Source: Paenibacillus dendritiformis (lineage in GTDB: Bacteria > Bacillota > Bacilli > Paenibacillales > Paenibacillaceae). Taken from it: a DNA stretch of 64,000 nt. Shown here piece after piece: positions 25,385 to 34,291 of the stretch (the first letter of the stretch is position 1; each line of letters opens with the position of its first letter). The notes under the pieces are model-generated. The model was not told where the DNA came from and did no database searches. It was given only the letters and a program-made list of their open reading frames with translations. The translations under genes were made by a program, and so were the position numbers. The stretch covers positions 3,534,501 to 3,598,500 of the forward strand of contig NZ_AP025344.1 of assembly GCF_021654795.1 (NCBI RefSeq). Reading direction: 5' to 3'.

Positions 25385-27547
25385 TTACATGACCCGCTTG
25401 AACATTTTTTCTAAATCATAGGTCGTGAATTTGACGACGATCGGACGCCCGTGCGGGCAAGTATACGGCTGGCGGCATGCGGCCAGCCGGGCCAGCAGCG
25501 CCTCCGCTTCCGCCTCGGTCAAGCGCTGGTTCGCCTTGATCGAAGCTTTGCAGGAGCACATAATCGCCGAGGCCTCTCTCAGCTTGGCGATCTCCGGCAC
25601 CTTCTCGCGCAGCACCCAATCCGTCATCTCCCGCACCAGATCGGCTTCCTCCCCGTTCGGGAACCAGTGCGGATACGAGCGGACGAGGAAGGTCTGCCCC
25701 CCGAACGGCTCCAGCCGGATGCCGGCCTGCTCCAGCAGGTGCATCCGCTCCCGGATGCGCTCGGCCTCCGCCGTCGTGAATTCCAGCGTCAACGGCAGCA
25801 GCAGCTCTTGCGACGCCTCCTCGGGATGTCCGAAGCGTTCGTAATAATATTCATAATTGATGCGTTCGTGGGCGGCATGCTGATCGATCAGATACAGACC
25901 CTCGGCATTGGATGCGATGAGATACGTTCCGTGCAGCTGCCCGATAAGCTCGACGGCCGGGAACGGCGGCAGCTCCGCCTCTGCCGGCTGGCCTGCGCCG
26001 GCTTGCCATGCCGCCTGGACGCCCGCCTGGCGGGAGACGAACGTCGCCCGGTCCGGAGCCCGGTCCGGAGCCCGGTCCGGCGGTTGCGCCGGCGCGGCGG
26101 AACCGGATCGCGAGCCGCCGTTCGTGCCGGCATAGCTTCCGCGGAGCTCGCGGACCGCATCCGGCTCCCGCATTGACCCGCCAGCCGGTTCAGGCGCCCG
26201 CTTCGCTTGGGCCGCATCCCGGCGGCCATAGTCCGCCTCCAGCAGGGTTGCCTGAGCGCTATCCGCCGGCACCTCCGCCGGCACCTCCGCTGCACCGGAG
26301 CTCCCCTGCGCGCCATCAGCAGCCTGTACGCCGGCACGCGCTGGCTCAGCCCCGGCCGGTTCCGATTCCGGGACGGGCGCTTCGCTCTCGGGCGGCACCG
26401 GCGCCAGATCCGGCTCCTTCGCCGGAACGAGCGCGCCCATCGGCTTGAGCCGGGGCTCGTCCCGGCCGCCGCCGAGCGACGCGGCAGCCCACTGCCATTC
26501 CGTCTGCTCGACATAGGTGCGCACCTTCGCCTTCTCCGGCGCCGCCTGCGGGATGAGCGCCTGCCGCAGCAGAATCTCGCGCAGCGTGGACGCGATGAAT
26601 TCGGACAGCTCCGGCTCCTTGCTGAAGCGGACCTCCAGCTTGGCCGGATGCACATTGACATCGACCAGCGTCGGGTGCATTCGCGCATGGAGGACAATCA
26701 TCGGGAAGCGATTGATCGGCAGCAGCGTATGGTACGCCTTCAGCACCGCCTGGTTCAAGGGGAAGCTGCGCACATAGCGCCCGTTCACGAACCAGGACAT
26801 CGCGTTGCGGTTCGAGCGGGTCAGCTCCGGCTTCCCGATAAATCCCTCCAGCTTGTAATCCAGCTGCTCCGCCTCCACCGGCAGCATGCTCTTCGCCGTC
26901 TGCACGCCGTAGACCGCGGCGATCACCTGCTGCAAATCGCCGTTGCCGATCGTCTGCAGAAGCAGATTGTCATTATGCTTCAGCGTGAACGCAATCTGCG
27001 GATAGGCGAGCGCCAGGCGGTATATGTAGTCGGAGATATGCCCGAGCTCGGTCTGCACCGTCTTCATATATTTCAAGCGGGCCGGCGTATTGTAGAACAA
27101 ATCGCGGACGGCGATATCCGTCCCCTGCATCGACTGCGCCGGCTCGGACGCTTTTACGGTGCCTCCTTCTATCGTCAGCTTCCGCCCCAGGCCGCTGTCA
27201 TCCGCGGAGCTGGTGAGCTCCACCCGCGCCACGGCGGCGATGCTGGGCAATGCCTCCCCGCGGAAGCCGAGGCTGCGGATCGCGAACAGATCTTTGCCGG
27301 AAGCGATCTTGCTGGTGGCGTGCCGCTGGAAGGCGTTCTCCATATCGTCTTCCCCGATGCCGGATCCGTTGTCCTTGACCCGGATCAACTGGAGCCCGCC
27401 CTCCTCGACGGTCACGTCTATCCGGGTGCTCCCGGCGTCGATCGAATTTTCCACCAATTCCTTGACGACGGAGGAAGGCCGTTCCACGACCTCGCCAGCC
27501 GCGATCTGATTGGCGATATGCTCGTCCAATATATGAATGACGGCCAT
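25385..27547 (-). CDS. mutL: DNA mismatch repair endonuclease MutL
   Basis: 720 residues. The N-terminal GHKL ATPase (about 1-330) has ELVENSIDAGS, DNGSGI and GFRGEALPSIA. A long, low-complexity linker (about 360-520, Ala, Pro, Glu and Asp-rich) carries a PDRA triplet repeat. The C-terminal endonuclease has DQHAAHERINYE, with the metal-binding DQHAxxERxxYE motif, and ACRQPYTCPHGRP, typical of MutL proteins from bacteria without MutH. The ATG follows GGGGGAATCC. It begins 13 bp after mutS, so the two are co-transcribed. Confidence 0.96.
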   Translation of the reverse strand: MAVIHILDEHIANQIAAGEVVERPSSVVKELVENSIDAGSTRIDVTVEEGGLQLIRVKDNGSGIGEDDMENAFQRHATSKIASGKDLFAIRSLGFRGEALPSIAAVARVELTSSADDSGLGRKLTIEGGTVKASEPAQSMQGTDIAVRDLFYNTPARLKYMKTVQTELGHISDYIYRLALAYPQIAFTLKHNDNLLLQTIGNGDLQQVIAAVYGVQTAKSMLPVEAEQLDYKLEGFIGKPELTRSNRNAMSWFVNGRYVRSFPLNQAVLKAYHTLLPINRFPMIVLHARMHPTLVDVNVHPAKLEVRFSKEPELSEFIASTLREILLRQALIPQAAPEKAKVRTYVEQTEWQWAAASLGGGRDEPRLKPMGALVPAKEPDLAPVPPESEAPVPESEPAGAEPARAGVQAADGAQGSSGAAEVPAEVPADSAQATLLEADYGRRDAAQAKRAPEPAGGSMREPDAVRELRGSYAGTNGGSRSGSAAPAQPPDRAPDRAPDRATFVSRQAGVQAAWQAGAGQPAEAELPPFPAVELIGQLHGTYLIASNAEGLYLIDQHAAHERINYEYYYERFGHPEEASQELLLPLTLEFTTAEAERIRERMHLLEQAGIRLEPFGGQTFLVRSYPHWFPNGEEADLVREMTDWVLREKVPEIAKLREASAIMCSCKASIKANQRLTEAEAEALLARLAACRQPYTCPHGRPIVVKFTTYDLEKMFKRVM
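26049..26080. repeat. 12-bp tandem repeat in the mutL linker
   Basis: About 2.7 copies of CGGTCCGGAGCC, giving PDRAPDRAPDRA in the MutL linker. The unit is a multiple of three, so copy-number change would keep the frame. Confidence 0.85.
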
Positions 27548-27560
27548 CTCGGATTCCCCC

Positions 27561-30359
27561 TTATTCGTTCTTCAGTCCGCGCGCCCGCTTCATGAACGCG
27601 TGCAAGGCGTTCATCGCCTCCAGCGGCGTGAGCGAGAGCACGTCGACCTCCCGCAGCTCGGCGATCAGCTCGTCGGCCTGCCGGTTCCGCCGCTGCTCCT
27701 CCTTCGCGGGCGGAGCGGCGTGTGCAGTTGGGGCAGCAGAAGCTGCGGATTCCTCCCAGCCGAAGAGCGACAGCTGCTCGACGGCCCCGCTTGCGGCCGT
27801 TCCCGCTTCCGCAACCGGCGCCGCAGCCAGCCCCTCAGCCAGGCCCTCCTCTTCTGCCGCCGCCGGCTCGGCCTGCTCCCGCACCCGATCCCGCTGCCGT
27901 TCCTGCCGCTCCGGAACCGTACGGCCGTTGTCTCCCGGATCGGGTTCCGCGCCAGTCTCCCGCAGCGCCCCCGTCTCATAGGTTTTCAACAGATCATAGG
28001 AGCGGCGGATAATCGAATCCGGCAGCCCGGCCAGCTTCGCGCAGTAGATGCCGTAGCTGGTGCTCGCCGCTCCCGGAATCAGCTTCCGCAGGAAGGTCAC
28101 CTGATTCCCGCTCTCCTGAACCGCCATGCAGACGTTCCGCAGTCCGCCGAGCCGTTCCTCCAGATGGGCCAGCTCGTGGAAATGGGTCGATACGAGCGCC
28201 TTGCAGCCGATCTCGTCGTGGACGAACTCGATCACGGCTTGCGCAATCGACATCCCTTCGCTCGTCGACGTTCCCCGCCCGAGCTCGTCGATAATGACCA
28301 GACTCCGGCGCGTCGCCTTCGCGGTCATCACCTGGATATCCATCATCTCCACCATGAACGTGCTCTGGCCGCCGATCAGATCATCCGCGGCGCCGATGCG
28401 GGTGAAGATCCGATCGACAATCGGCATGACGGCCCGGTCGGCCGGGACGAAGGAGCCCATCTGGGTCAAAATCGACATCAGCGCGACCTGGCGCATATAG
28501 GTGCTCTTCCCGGCCATGTTCGGACCGGTAATGAGAAGCATGCCAGCGGCCTGCTCCTCCAGCGCGGTATCGTTCGCCATGAACGAGCCGCTCTCCATGA
28601 CCGCTTCCACCACCGGATGACGGCCCCCCTCGATATGCATATCATAACCGTCGGTAACCTCCGGGCGGACGAAGCGGTGCGCCGCGGCGACCGCCGCAAG
28701 CGATTGATAGACGTCGATCTCCGCGATCGCCTCGGCCAGCGTCTGCAGCCTCCGGATCTGCTCGCCGATGCGCTGGCGGAGCTGGCTGAACAGCTCATAT
28801 TCCAGCCCGATCATTTTATCCTCCGCTTCCAGGATGAGCGCTTCCTTCTCCTTCAGCTCCGCCGTAATGAACCGCTCGGCGTTCGCCAAGGTCTGCTTCC
28901 GCTCGTAGCGCCCCTCCGGCAGCGCCTGCAGATTCGATCGGGTCACCTCGATATAATATCCGAACACTTTGTTGTAGCCGACCTTCAGCGACTTGATGCC
29001 CGTCTCTTCCCGCTCGCGGCGTTCCAGCTCCGCGATCCACTGCTTGCCGTTCACGCTCGCTTCCCGCAGCTTGTCCAAATACGCGTCATAGCCCGCCTTG
29101 ATAATGCCGCCGTCGCGTACCGACACGGGCGGCTCGTCGACGATGGCCCGAGCGATCCATTCCACGATATCCTGGCAGTCGTCCAGGCCGGACACCCGCT
29201 CGCGCAGCGTCGCCGAATCAGTCTCCGCGCAGCACCGCTTCAAGCCGGGCACGCGCTCCAAGGAATGCTTCAGGGCGATCAGATCGCGGCCGTTCGCCGT
29301 GCCGAACGCGATCCGGCTCACGAGACGCTCCAGATCGTAGACCTGATGCAGCTGCTCCCGGATATCCTCGCGCCAGATCATATGATGGTACAACGTATCC
29401 ACCGCTTCGAGCCGCGCCTCGATCGTCCGCCTGTTCATCAGCGGCTTGTCGATCCAGCGGCGCAGCAGCCGGCCTCCCATCGACGTCTGCGTCCGATCGA
29501 GCAGCCAGAGCAGGGAGCCTTTCTTCGCCCGCTCGCGCACCGTCTCCGTCAGCTCCAGATTGCGGCGGGTGAACGGATCGAGGACCAGATATTGATCCGG
29601 CTCATACGTCCGCACCTGCGTCAATTGGGACAAGGAGCGCTTCTGCGTCTCGGCCAAATACGACATCAGCAGCGCGAGCGCCTGGCGGCGTTCCGGATCG
29701 AGCCGCATCCACGCCGCCTCGCCGAATTGCCGCTGGGCGAGCGCCTCGTCCCGCTTCGTCCAAGGGGTGAACAGAACCGGCTTGCTCCACGCCTTCGTCA
29801 CCGGGCGCGCCTCGTCCAGCACCCGCTCCATGCCGATAATCTCGGTCGGCGCATACACGTTCAGCTCGTCCAGCAGCCACGACTGGCCGGCCGGGGCGGA
29901 AGTGGCCGTCACTTCGCCCGTGGACAGATCGCAGGCGGCCAGCGCGTACATGCCTTCATGCTCCGTCAGACAGAGCAAATAATGATTGGCCTTCTCGTCA
30001 ATCATCTTCCCTTCCATAATCGTGCCCGGGGTAATGATGCGGACGATCTCGCGGCGCACGACCCCTTTCGCGGCCGACGGATCTTCCATCTGCTCGCAGA
30101 TGGCCACCCGATAGCCCTTCTCGATCAGCCGCTGTATGTAACTGTCGGCGGAATGATACGGAACGCCGCACATCGGGATCCGGTCTTCCGTCCCGCTGCT
30201 GCCCCGTCCGGTGAGCGTAATCTCCAGCTCCTTGGCCGCCACAATCGCGTCGTCATTGAACATTTCATAGAAATCGCCGAGGCGGAAAAACAAAATCGCG
30301 TCCTCCGCCTGCTGCTTAATCGCCAAATATTGCTCCATCATCGGCGTCATCTTCGCCAT
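27561..30359 (-). CDS. mutS: DNA mismatch recognition ATPase MutS
   Basis: 932 residues. The mismatch-binding N-terminus has the FYEMF motif (Phe wedge and Glu), then connector, lever and clamp domains, and the ATPase with GPNMAGKST, the VDRIFTRIGA block, DELGRGTST and STHFHEL. Beyond the ATPase is a C-terminal extension of about 130 residues, Ala/Glu/Arg-rich, which contains EQLSLF, a fit to the beta-clamp binding motif QLxLF known in B. subtilis MutS. It ends in a helix likely used for tetramerisation. ATG 30359 follows GGAGGGTG. Confidence 0.97.
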   Translation of the reverse strand: MAKMTPMMEQYLAIKQQAEDAILFFRLGDFYEMFNDDAIVAAKELEITLTGRGSSGTEDRIPMCGVPYHSADSYIQRLIEKGYRVAICEQMEDPSAAKGVVRREIVRIITPGTIMEGKMIDEKANHYLLCLTEHEGMYALAACDLSTGEVTATSAPAGQSWLLDELNVYAPTEIIGMERVLDEARPVTKAWSKPVLFTPWTKRDEALAQRQFGEAAWMRLDPERRQALALLMSYLAETQKRSLSQLTQVRTYEPDQYLVLDPFTRRNLELTETVRERAKKGSLLWLLDRTQTSMGGRLLRRWIDKPLMNRRTIEARLEAVDTLYHHMIWREDIREQLHQVYDLERLVSRIAFGTANGRDLIALKHSLERVPGLKRCCAETDSATLRERVSGLDDCQDIVEWIARAIVDEPPVSVRDGGIIKAGYDAYLDKLREASVNGKQWIAELERREREETGIKSLKVGYNKVFGYYIEVTRSNLQALPEGRYERKQTLANAERFITAELKEKEALILEAEDKMIGLEYELFSQLRQRIGEQIRRLQTLAEAIAEIDVYQSLAAVAAAHRFVRPEVTDGYDMHIEGGRHPVVEAVMESGSFMANDTALEEQAAGMLLITGPNMAGKSTYMRQVALMSILTQMGSFVPADRAVMPIVDRIFTRIGAADDLIGGQSTFMVEMMDIQVMTAKATRRSLVIIDELGRGTSTSEGMSIAQAVIEFVHDEIGCKALVSTHFHELAHLEERLGGLRNVCMAVQESGNQVTFLRKLIPGAASTSYGIYCAKLAGLPDSIIRRSYDLLKTYETGALRETGAEPDPGDNGRTVPERQERQRDRVREQAEPAAAEEEGLAEGLAAAPVAEAGTAASGAVEQLSLFGWEESAASAAPTAHAAPPAKEEQRRNRQADELIAELREVDVLSLTPLEAMNALHAFMKRARGLKNE

Positions 30360-30420
30360 TAAACACCCTCCGATACCTGACCTTGAATCGTCCTCATTAT
30401 ATCAAAAAAAGAGCGCGGAC

Positions 30421-31983
30421 TCACGCCTTCGCCAAGCCTTCCTTCCGGATGGCCCATGCGTGGCGGATATCTTCGCGCTCATTCCAGCGCCAGCCCGAAT
30501 CGATGCGGCGGGCGAAGGAGCGGATAAGGCGCAGCTCCTCCCCGCTTCCCGTTGGCGCTCCGGCCGAGACGGCTTCAAATTCCAGCGCGGCCATCAGTCC
30601 CTGCACCGCCGCCCGGGCAACCGGCAGCAGCTCCTCCGCCGGCCGGCCGGCATGATAGGCGCGGATGACCGGATCGCGCAGACTGTCGCGCCGCTTCAAG
30701 CGATGCTGGAGCCTGGCGGCCGCGTGCAACAGGGCCAGCACTTCCCGCGCCAGCTCGGGCGAGAACAGGAAGCTGGGGAGCGTCCGGTATTCGAAGCCGC
30801 CGGCCCCGCCGTACTCTTGGAGGCGGACGTCGCCGAACGTTCCGTAGCGGGGTCGCCGCGGCGCGCCGGACGGATCCTCCAGCGCCGCGACCGGCAAGGC
30901 GACATACGTGTCCAGCACCCGCGCGAACTCGGACGTGAGCGGGAGCCCGCTCAGATGGATATGCCCGCCGAGCGGGAAGCGGCCCAGCGGCAAGCCGCCG
31001 GCAAGCCACTCCAGCGCGGCGCCGTCCTCCGACGCTTCGAGACAGAGACGGGCCTCTTCCATCGCGGCGGCGATATGATGCACGAGCTCCTCCGGGCCCG
31101 GGGCCGGATCGGGGCGCAGCTCCATCAGCGGGAAGCGCACCCTGCCCCCGATGCGCACCGCATCGCAGCCCGCCCGGCCGCCCCGGGGCAGGTAGCGGCT
31201 CGCCGCAATCAGCTTGCGCCGGCGCGCGTCATGCAGCACGAGCTCCGCGTCGAGCCCGATCAGGAGCTTGCCGGGCCGGGCGCGGGCGGATTGCTGTTCG
31301 GCGGCCGCCTTGGCCCAGGAAGCGGCATAGCTCTCCAGCACCCATGCCGGCAGCGGCGCCGGAACGGGCTCCACCCGCTCGATGGCGTCGCCGGGACGCG
31401 GCTCCTCCAGGACGCCGGCGGGCCCGTCGGTCTCGTCCGCCGCGCGGCGGCAGCGAAGCGTGACCGCTCCCGTGTCGCGGCCGAGCGCATAGACCGCCCG
31501 CACCGCCAGCCGGGCCAGCCGCAAATAGGGCGGCCTCGTCCAGCCTTCCAGCGGACGGTAGAAATAGCCGCCCGTCGGCGACTGGAAGCAATGCGCCGCG
31601 GCGACCGCCTCAAGCTGGCTGACCCAGAAGCAGACCGTGCGCACGAAGCCGGCGCCGTCCGGGCCGCTCCCCGGCTCCGCGCCCCAGGCGGCCCGGTCGA
31701 GCACGGGCAGGCCCCACAGCCGCAGCCGCTCCCGCATCGCTGGCCCGCTCCACCGCCCGGCGTGGCGGTTCAAAATCATCCGCCCGCCGCCTGCGGAGCC
31801 AATCCCCGCTGCCGTGTCCGGCTGACGCGCAGCCTCGGGCGCCTGCAGCCAGAGGACATCGACGCCAGGCTGCGCTCCGGCGGCTTCCGGACGCTGCGGC
31901 GCGGCGTAACGCCGCCATTGACGGTATCCGGCGGCATGATCGGTGTACAGGCGGACACCGCCGCCCAATTCCAGACGCTGCAT
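30421..31983 (-). CDS. Predicted COOH-NH2 ligase (phiEco32-like amidoligase type 2)
   Basis: 520 residues. The N-terminal 220 are poorly recognisable, Arg/Ala/Gly-rich, with NRHAGRWSGP and a GYFYRP block. The second half has the pattern of amidoligases of the glutamine synthetase-like fold: GLDAELVLHD, FPLMELRPDPAPGPEEL, GGHIHLSG and FEYRTLPSFLFSPELAREVL, giving the expected Glu, Asp, His and Arg residues for ATP and metal binding. Such enzymes are predicted to join amino groups to carboxyl groups of peptides or proteins; none in this context has a known substrate that I recall. It lies between cotE and mutS, with a terminator after cotE, so it has its own transcript start or is read with mutS. 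ATG 31983 follows GGGGGACAAGG. Confidence 0.75.
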   Translation of the reverse strand: MQRLELGGGVRLYTDHAAGYRQWRRYAAPQRPEAAGAQPGVDVLWLQAPEAARQPDTAAGIGSAGGGRMILNRHAGRWSGPAMRERLRLWGLPVLDRAAWGAEPGSGPDGAGFVRTVCFWVSQLEAVAAAHCFQSPTGGYFYRPLEGWTRPPYLRLARLAVRAVYALGRDTGAVTLRCRRAADETDGPAGVLEEPRPGDAIERVEPVPAPLPAWVLESYAASWAKAAAEQQSARARPGKLLIGLDAELVLHDARRRKLIAASRYLPRGGRAGCDAVRIGGRVRFPLMELRPDPAPGPEELVHHIAAAMEEARLCLEASEDGAALEWLAGGLPLGRFPLGGHIHLSGLPLTSEFARVLDTYVALPVAALEDPSGAPRRPRYGTFGDVRLQEYGGAGGFEYRTLPSFLFSPELAREVLALLHAAARLQHRLKRRDSLRDPVIRAYHAGRPAEELLPVARAAVQGLMAALEFEAVSAGAPTGSGEELRLIRSFARRIDSGWRWNEREDIRHAWAIRKEGLAKA

Positions 31984-32048
31984 CGCCTTGTCCCCCGTTC
32001 ATCGTGGTGCTCGTGATTGCCGATTGGCGGCAATCCGGCAAATTTTTC

Positions 32049-32073
32049 AAAAAAAAGGAGGGCTCCCGCCCTC
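32049..32073 (-). terminator. Terminator after cotE
   Basis: A 6-bp GC stem (GAGGGC / GCCCTC, 32058-32063 with 32068-32073) and a 4-nt loop, followed on the minus strand by eight T residues. Confidence 0.85.
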
Positions 32074-32180
32074 TTCGATGATGCTGCTGCTGCATATGCA
32101 TAAGTATGAAGTTCAACGGATGAGGGCTTCAGGATGTTATCCGGGATATCTCCGCAGGCGGTGAGGGTCTGCGGACCTAA

Positions 32181-32741
32181 TCACAACTCCTCATCCGTTA
32201 AATCCGGATCCAGATCGTCGAACTCTTCGTCCTGGATGCCGAAATCAAAATCCTTGTCTGCGAAATCGTTGCAACCGTTCGGGCAGACGCGCACACATAC
32301 CTTCGTCTCCGCTACCATCTCTACCGCGAATTCACGCTCCACGCGAATCGTAACCCCTGTCCCGGACGAGGAGACGCTGGCCTCGACGCAGTTCGGCTCC
32401 TGGATCGCCTCAGCCGATACCTCTTCCGTCGTGCGGCGATGCTTCGGATCGATATAAGACAATCCGACGAGCTCGACGTAGGATACCGTCTCCTTGGCTA
32501 CATCCGTCTGGGAGTTGTTGTCGTACGAATACCAGATGTTGATGTCGTACGTGCCGATGACCTCAATTCCATCTCCGGCTCTCACCGATTCATATTGATG
32601 GTTGATAATCCAGGCTCCCAAAATACTGGTCGGATGATGAGGCGGAGTGACGGTATGTGTAACGACGGAGAACTTGCGACCTTTGCCGCAAACTGCTTTC
32701 GTGATTATCTCACGGCAGTGGTGTTTATCTGAAATTGCCAT
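32181..32741 (-). CDS. cotE: Outer spore coat morphogenetic protein CotE
   Basis: Organises the outer coat of the endospore. 186 residues, near the length of B. subtilis CotE. The N-terminal block CREIITKAVCGKGRKFS and the central SILGAWIINHQYE...VIGTYDINIWYSYDNNSQTDVAKETVSYVE are the family hallmark. The C-terminus is strongly acidic (DEEFDDLDPDLTDEEL), as usual. ATG 32741 follows GGAGGAGGT by 7 nt; the frame opens at 32771 upstream. A CATACACT box at 32775-32782 resembles a sigma-E -10. It is followed by the predicted amidoligase and mutS; in B. subtilis, mutS follows directly. Confidence 0.96.
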   Translation of the reverse strand: MAISDKHHCREIITKAVCGKGRKFSVVTHTVTPPHHPTSILGAWIINHQYESVRAGDGIEVIGTYDINIWYSYDNNSQTDVAKETVSYVELVGLSYIDPKHRRTTEEVSAEAIQEPNCVEASVSSSGTGVTIRVEREFAVEMVAETKVCVRVCPNGCNDFADKDFDFGIQDEEFDDLDPDLTDEEL

Positions 32742-33135
32742 CGTGTGGACCTCCTCCATACAATCATTCAATAAAGTGTATGCAGGACGTGGGCGAATGT
32801 TGAATAGACAGATTTAAATATAGAGAAAAAAGATATATGCTTCGGAATCCGGCTTCTATTCCGAAGCGGCGCGGGCGCTGCGCCTGCGGTCTTTATCATG
32901 ATGCCGCGCCGGTGATATGCGGCTCGCGGCCGCCGCGCTTCTCCTTGTTGCCGCAAGAGATTCTAGCGATGCGGCATTTCCGGGAGCCGCTGTTTCTATC
33001 GCGCCTGCACTTCTTCCGCTACTCCATCTTATTGGCAACACAGCGAACAAGAAAGAGAGAGTCCGTTCCGCACCGTCATACATAGTCTATCTTTATGATG
33101 GAAGAGGCTGTCCGCATGCCATCTGGCTGGCCGTT
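32742..33135. other. Gene-free region upstream of cotE
   Basis: No convincing gene. It holds the cotE leader with a sigma-E-like -10 (32775-32782), an inverted repeat CTTCGGAAT/ATTCCGAAG (32838-32864) followed by a T tract on the minus strand that may end a transcript before cotE, and a CTGGCCGT/ACGGCCAG hairpin at about 33127-33150 that overlaps the end of the next gene and has a T tract on the plus strand. Confidence 0.5.
32775..32782 (-). promoter_or_regulatory. Possible sigma-E -10 element of cotE
   Basis: CATACACT on the minus strand, 34 nt before the start codon, fits the sigma-E -10 consensus. The matching -35 is weak (ACATT with 13-nt spacing), so this is tentative. Confidence 0.35.
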
Positions 33136-34122
33136 TCAGACGGCCAGTTGTTTTTTTTGCTTGTCCTTTTTCGCGATCTTCAGGAAGCTGTGCAGTTCCC
33201 GTATCAGCTGCAGCACCGCGGAGCGCACCTCGAATTCCCGCCGCGTCGCCGGCAGTTCCATCGCCCGGAACAGATCCTCCAGTTCCAGCAGCAGCTGCTC
33301 GGTCTTGCCCGTATAGTGCGGCTCCTTCACGTCGCGGCTGAGCTGATCGAACAGCTTGGCCACCAACAGACACTGCGGAAGCTGCTCATATACTTGCGAG
33401 ATAAGCTGCAGCATATTTTGAACATGGTCAAGCTGCGTCTTGCGCATATAGAAATAGACCAGCCACCGTTCATCCTCCCGCACGTCATCGGAACGAAGCA
33501 GCAAATTTTCGAGCGCCCGGGAAGCGAGCCGGATGCCTTCATCCGCCAAAGCGTTCGCCTCGATAATCTCGCGTCCGTCCCATGCGTAAGACGGATCGCG
33601 CAGACAGCGGCCAATCTGCTGAAAAATGCGGGAGAAGCGCTCATCGACATCGCTTCGGATGCGAACGAGCTTGTCCTCCTCGCTCGGCATATAAATGAGA
33701 TTGACCAGAGAAGCGGAGCCGAGGCCGACGAGCAGCAGCAAGACTTCATTGAGCACCCCTTGCAGCGATACAGCGCCGGCGCCATAAATATGGAAGGTGA
33801 CGACCGAGCTCGTGACAATGCCTTCCTTGAAATTGAGCCGCACGATGACCGGAAAAGCCACCAATATGTATAAAGCCAGCACCCAAAGATGAAAGCCGAG
33901 CAGGCCGAACAGAAGCGACGCCATAAGCAGTCCGACGAGCGAGGCGAAAAAGCGGGCCGAGACGGTCTGGATGCTCCGCTTCCGCGTGACATCGACCCCC
34001 AATATAGCCAACAGGCCCGCGCCGAGCGGGTTGGGACTTCCCAGCAGCCCCGCTGCAATGATCGCGCAGATCGAAGCGATTGCCGTCTTGATGACACGAA
34101 TGCCGACAAATCGGAAAATCAT
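33136..34122 (-). CDS. Aromatic acid exporter-like membrane protein (DUF939 type)
   Basis: 328 residues. The N-terminal half has four to six membrane helices with the family pattern IRVIKTAIASICAIIAAGLLGSPNPLGAGLLAILGVDVTRKRS, then a cytosolic helical domain (about 150-328) with a charged, Lys-rich end. It belongs to the ArAE_1/FUSC-related proteins (B. subtilis YqjA-like), for which a role in export of aromatic or organic acids is inferred only from distant homology. ATG 34122 follows AGGAGCAATTCT; the frame opens at 34191 without a site. Its promoter contains a large palindrome. Its last codons form a hairpin. Confidence 0.82.
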   Translation of the reverse strand: MIFRFVGIRVIKTAIASICAIIAAGLLGSPNPLGAGLLAILGVDVTRKRSIQTVSARFFASLVGLLMASLLFGLLGFHLWVLALYILVAFPVIVRLNFKEGIVTSSVVTFHIYGAGAVSLQGVLNEVLLLLVGLGSASLVNLIYMPSEEDKLVRIRSDVDERFSRIFQQIGRCLRDPSYAWDGREIIEANALADEGIRLASRALENLLLRSDDVREDERWLVYFYMRKTQLDHVQNMLQLISQVYEQLPQCLLVAKLFDQLSRDVKEPHYTGKTEQLLLELEDLFRAMELPATRREFEVRSAVLQLIRELHSFLKIAKKDKQKKQLAV

Positions 34123-34143
34123 AGAATTGCTCCTTGCTGTAGA

Positions 34144-34179
34144 GGGATTGTGTAGACTTTTATTATAATCCACAATCCC
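34144..34179. promoter_or_regulatory. Palindrome around the -10 of the exporter-like gene
   Basis: GGGATTGTG (34144-34152) and CACAATCCC (34171-34179) form a perfect 9-bp inverted repeat that flanks TATAAT on the minus strand (34162-34167). A TTGGTG -35 lies 18 bp further upstream. It could be a repressor operator, or a 5' hairpin if transcription starts upstream. Confidence 0.5.
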
Positions 34180-34209
34180 CTTGCACACCAAACATTTTGC
34201 GGCAGCCGG

Positions 34210-34263
34210 CTTCCCTGCCGGAGAGGGCGGCAGCGTGTTCCCTGCCGGAGAGGGCGGCAGCGT
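34210..34263. repeat. 27-bp perfect tandem duplication after the ABC permease gene
   Basis: Two identical copies (34210-34236 and 34237-34263) of a GC-rich unit with internal CTGCCG/CGGCAG hairpin. They lie just past the stop of the permease gene and can also pair with GCCTGCCGCCC at about 34275. It may act as a transcript end, without a T tract. Confidence 0.8.
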
Positions 34264-34291
34264 GTTCCGGGCTCGCCTGCCGCCCTGCGGC

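Noticed and set aside
26207-27595. A 462-codon plus-strand open frame over mutL
   Set aside because: Antisense shadow of mutL with no start signals.
27537-30362. A 941-codon open frame on the plus strand covering mutS
   Set aside because: It is exactly antisense to mutS, whose motifs are intact, and has no ribosome binding site or recognisable domains. Such long antisense frames come from the GC-rich third codon positions.
30460-32016. A 518-codon plus-strand open frame over the amidoligase gene
   Set aside because: Low-complexity Arg/Gln/Ala product, antisense to a gene with recognisable motifs, no start signals.
32856-33083. Possible small gene in the gap before cotE
   Set aside because: Ala/Arg/Ser-rich translation without ribosome binding site; a plus-strand frame at 32917 with a hydrophobic start also lacks one.
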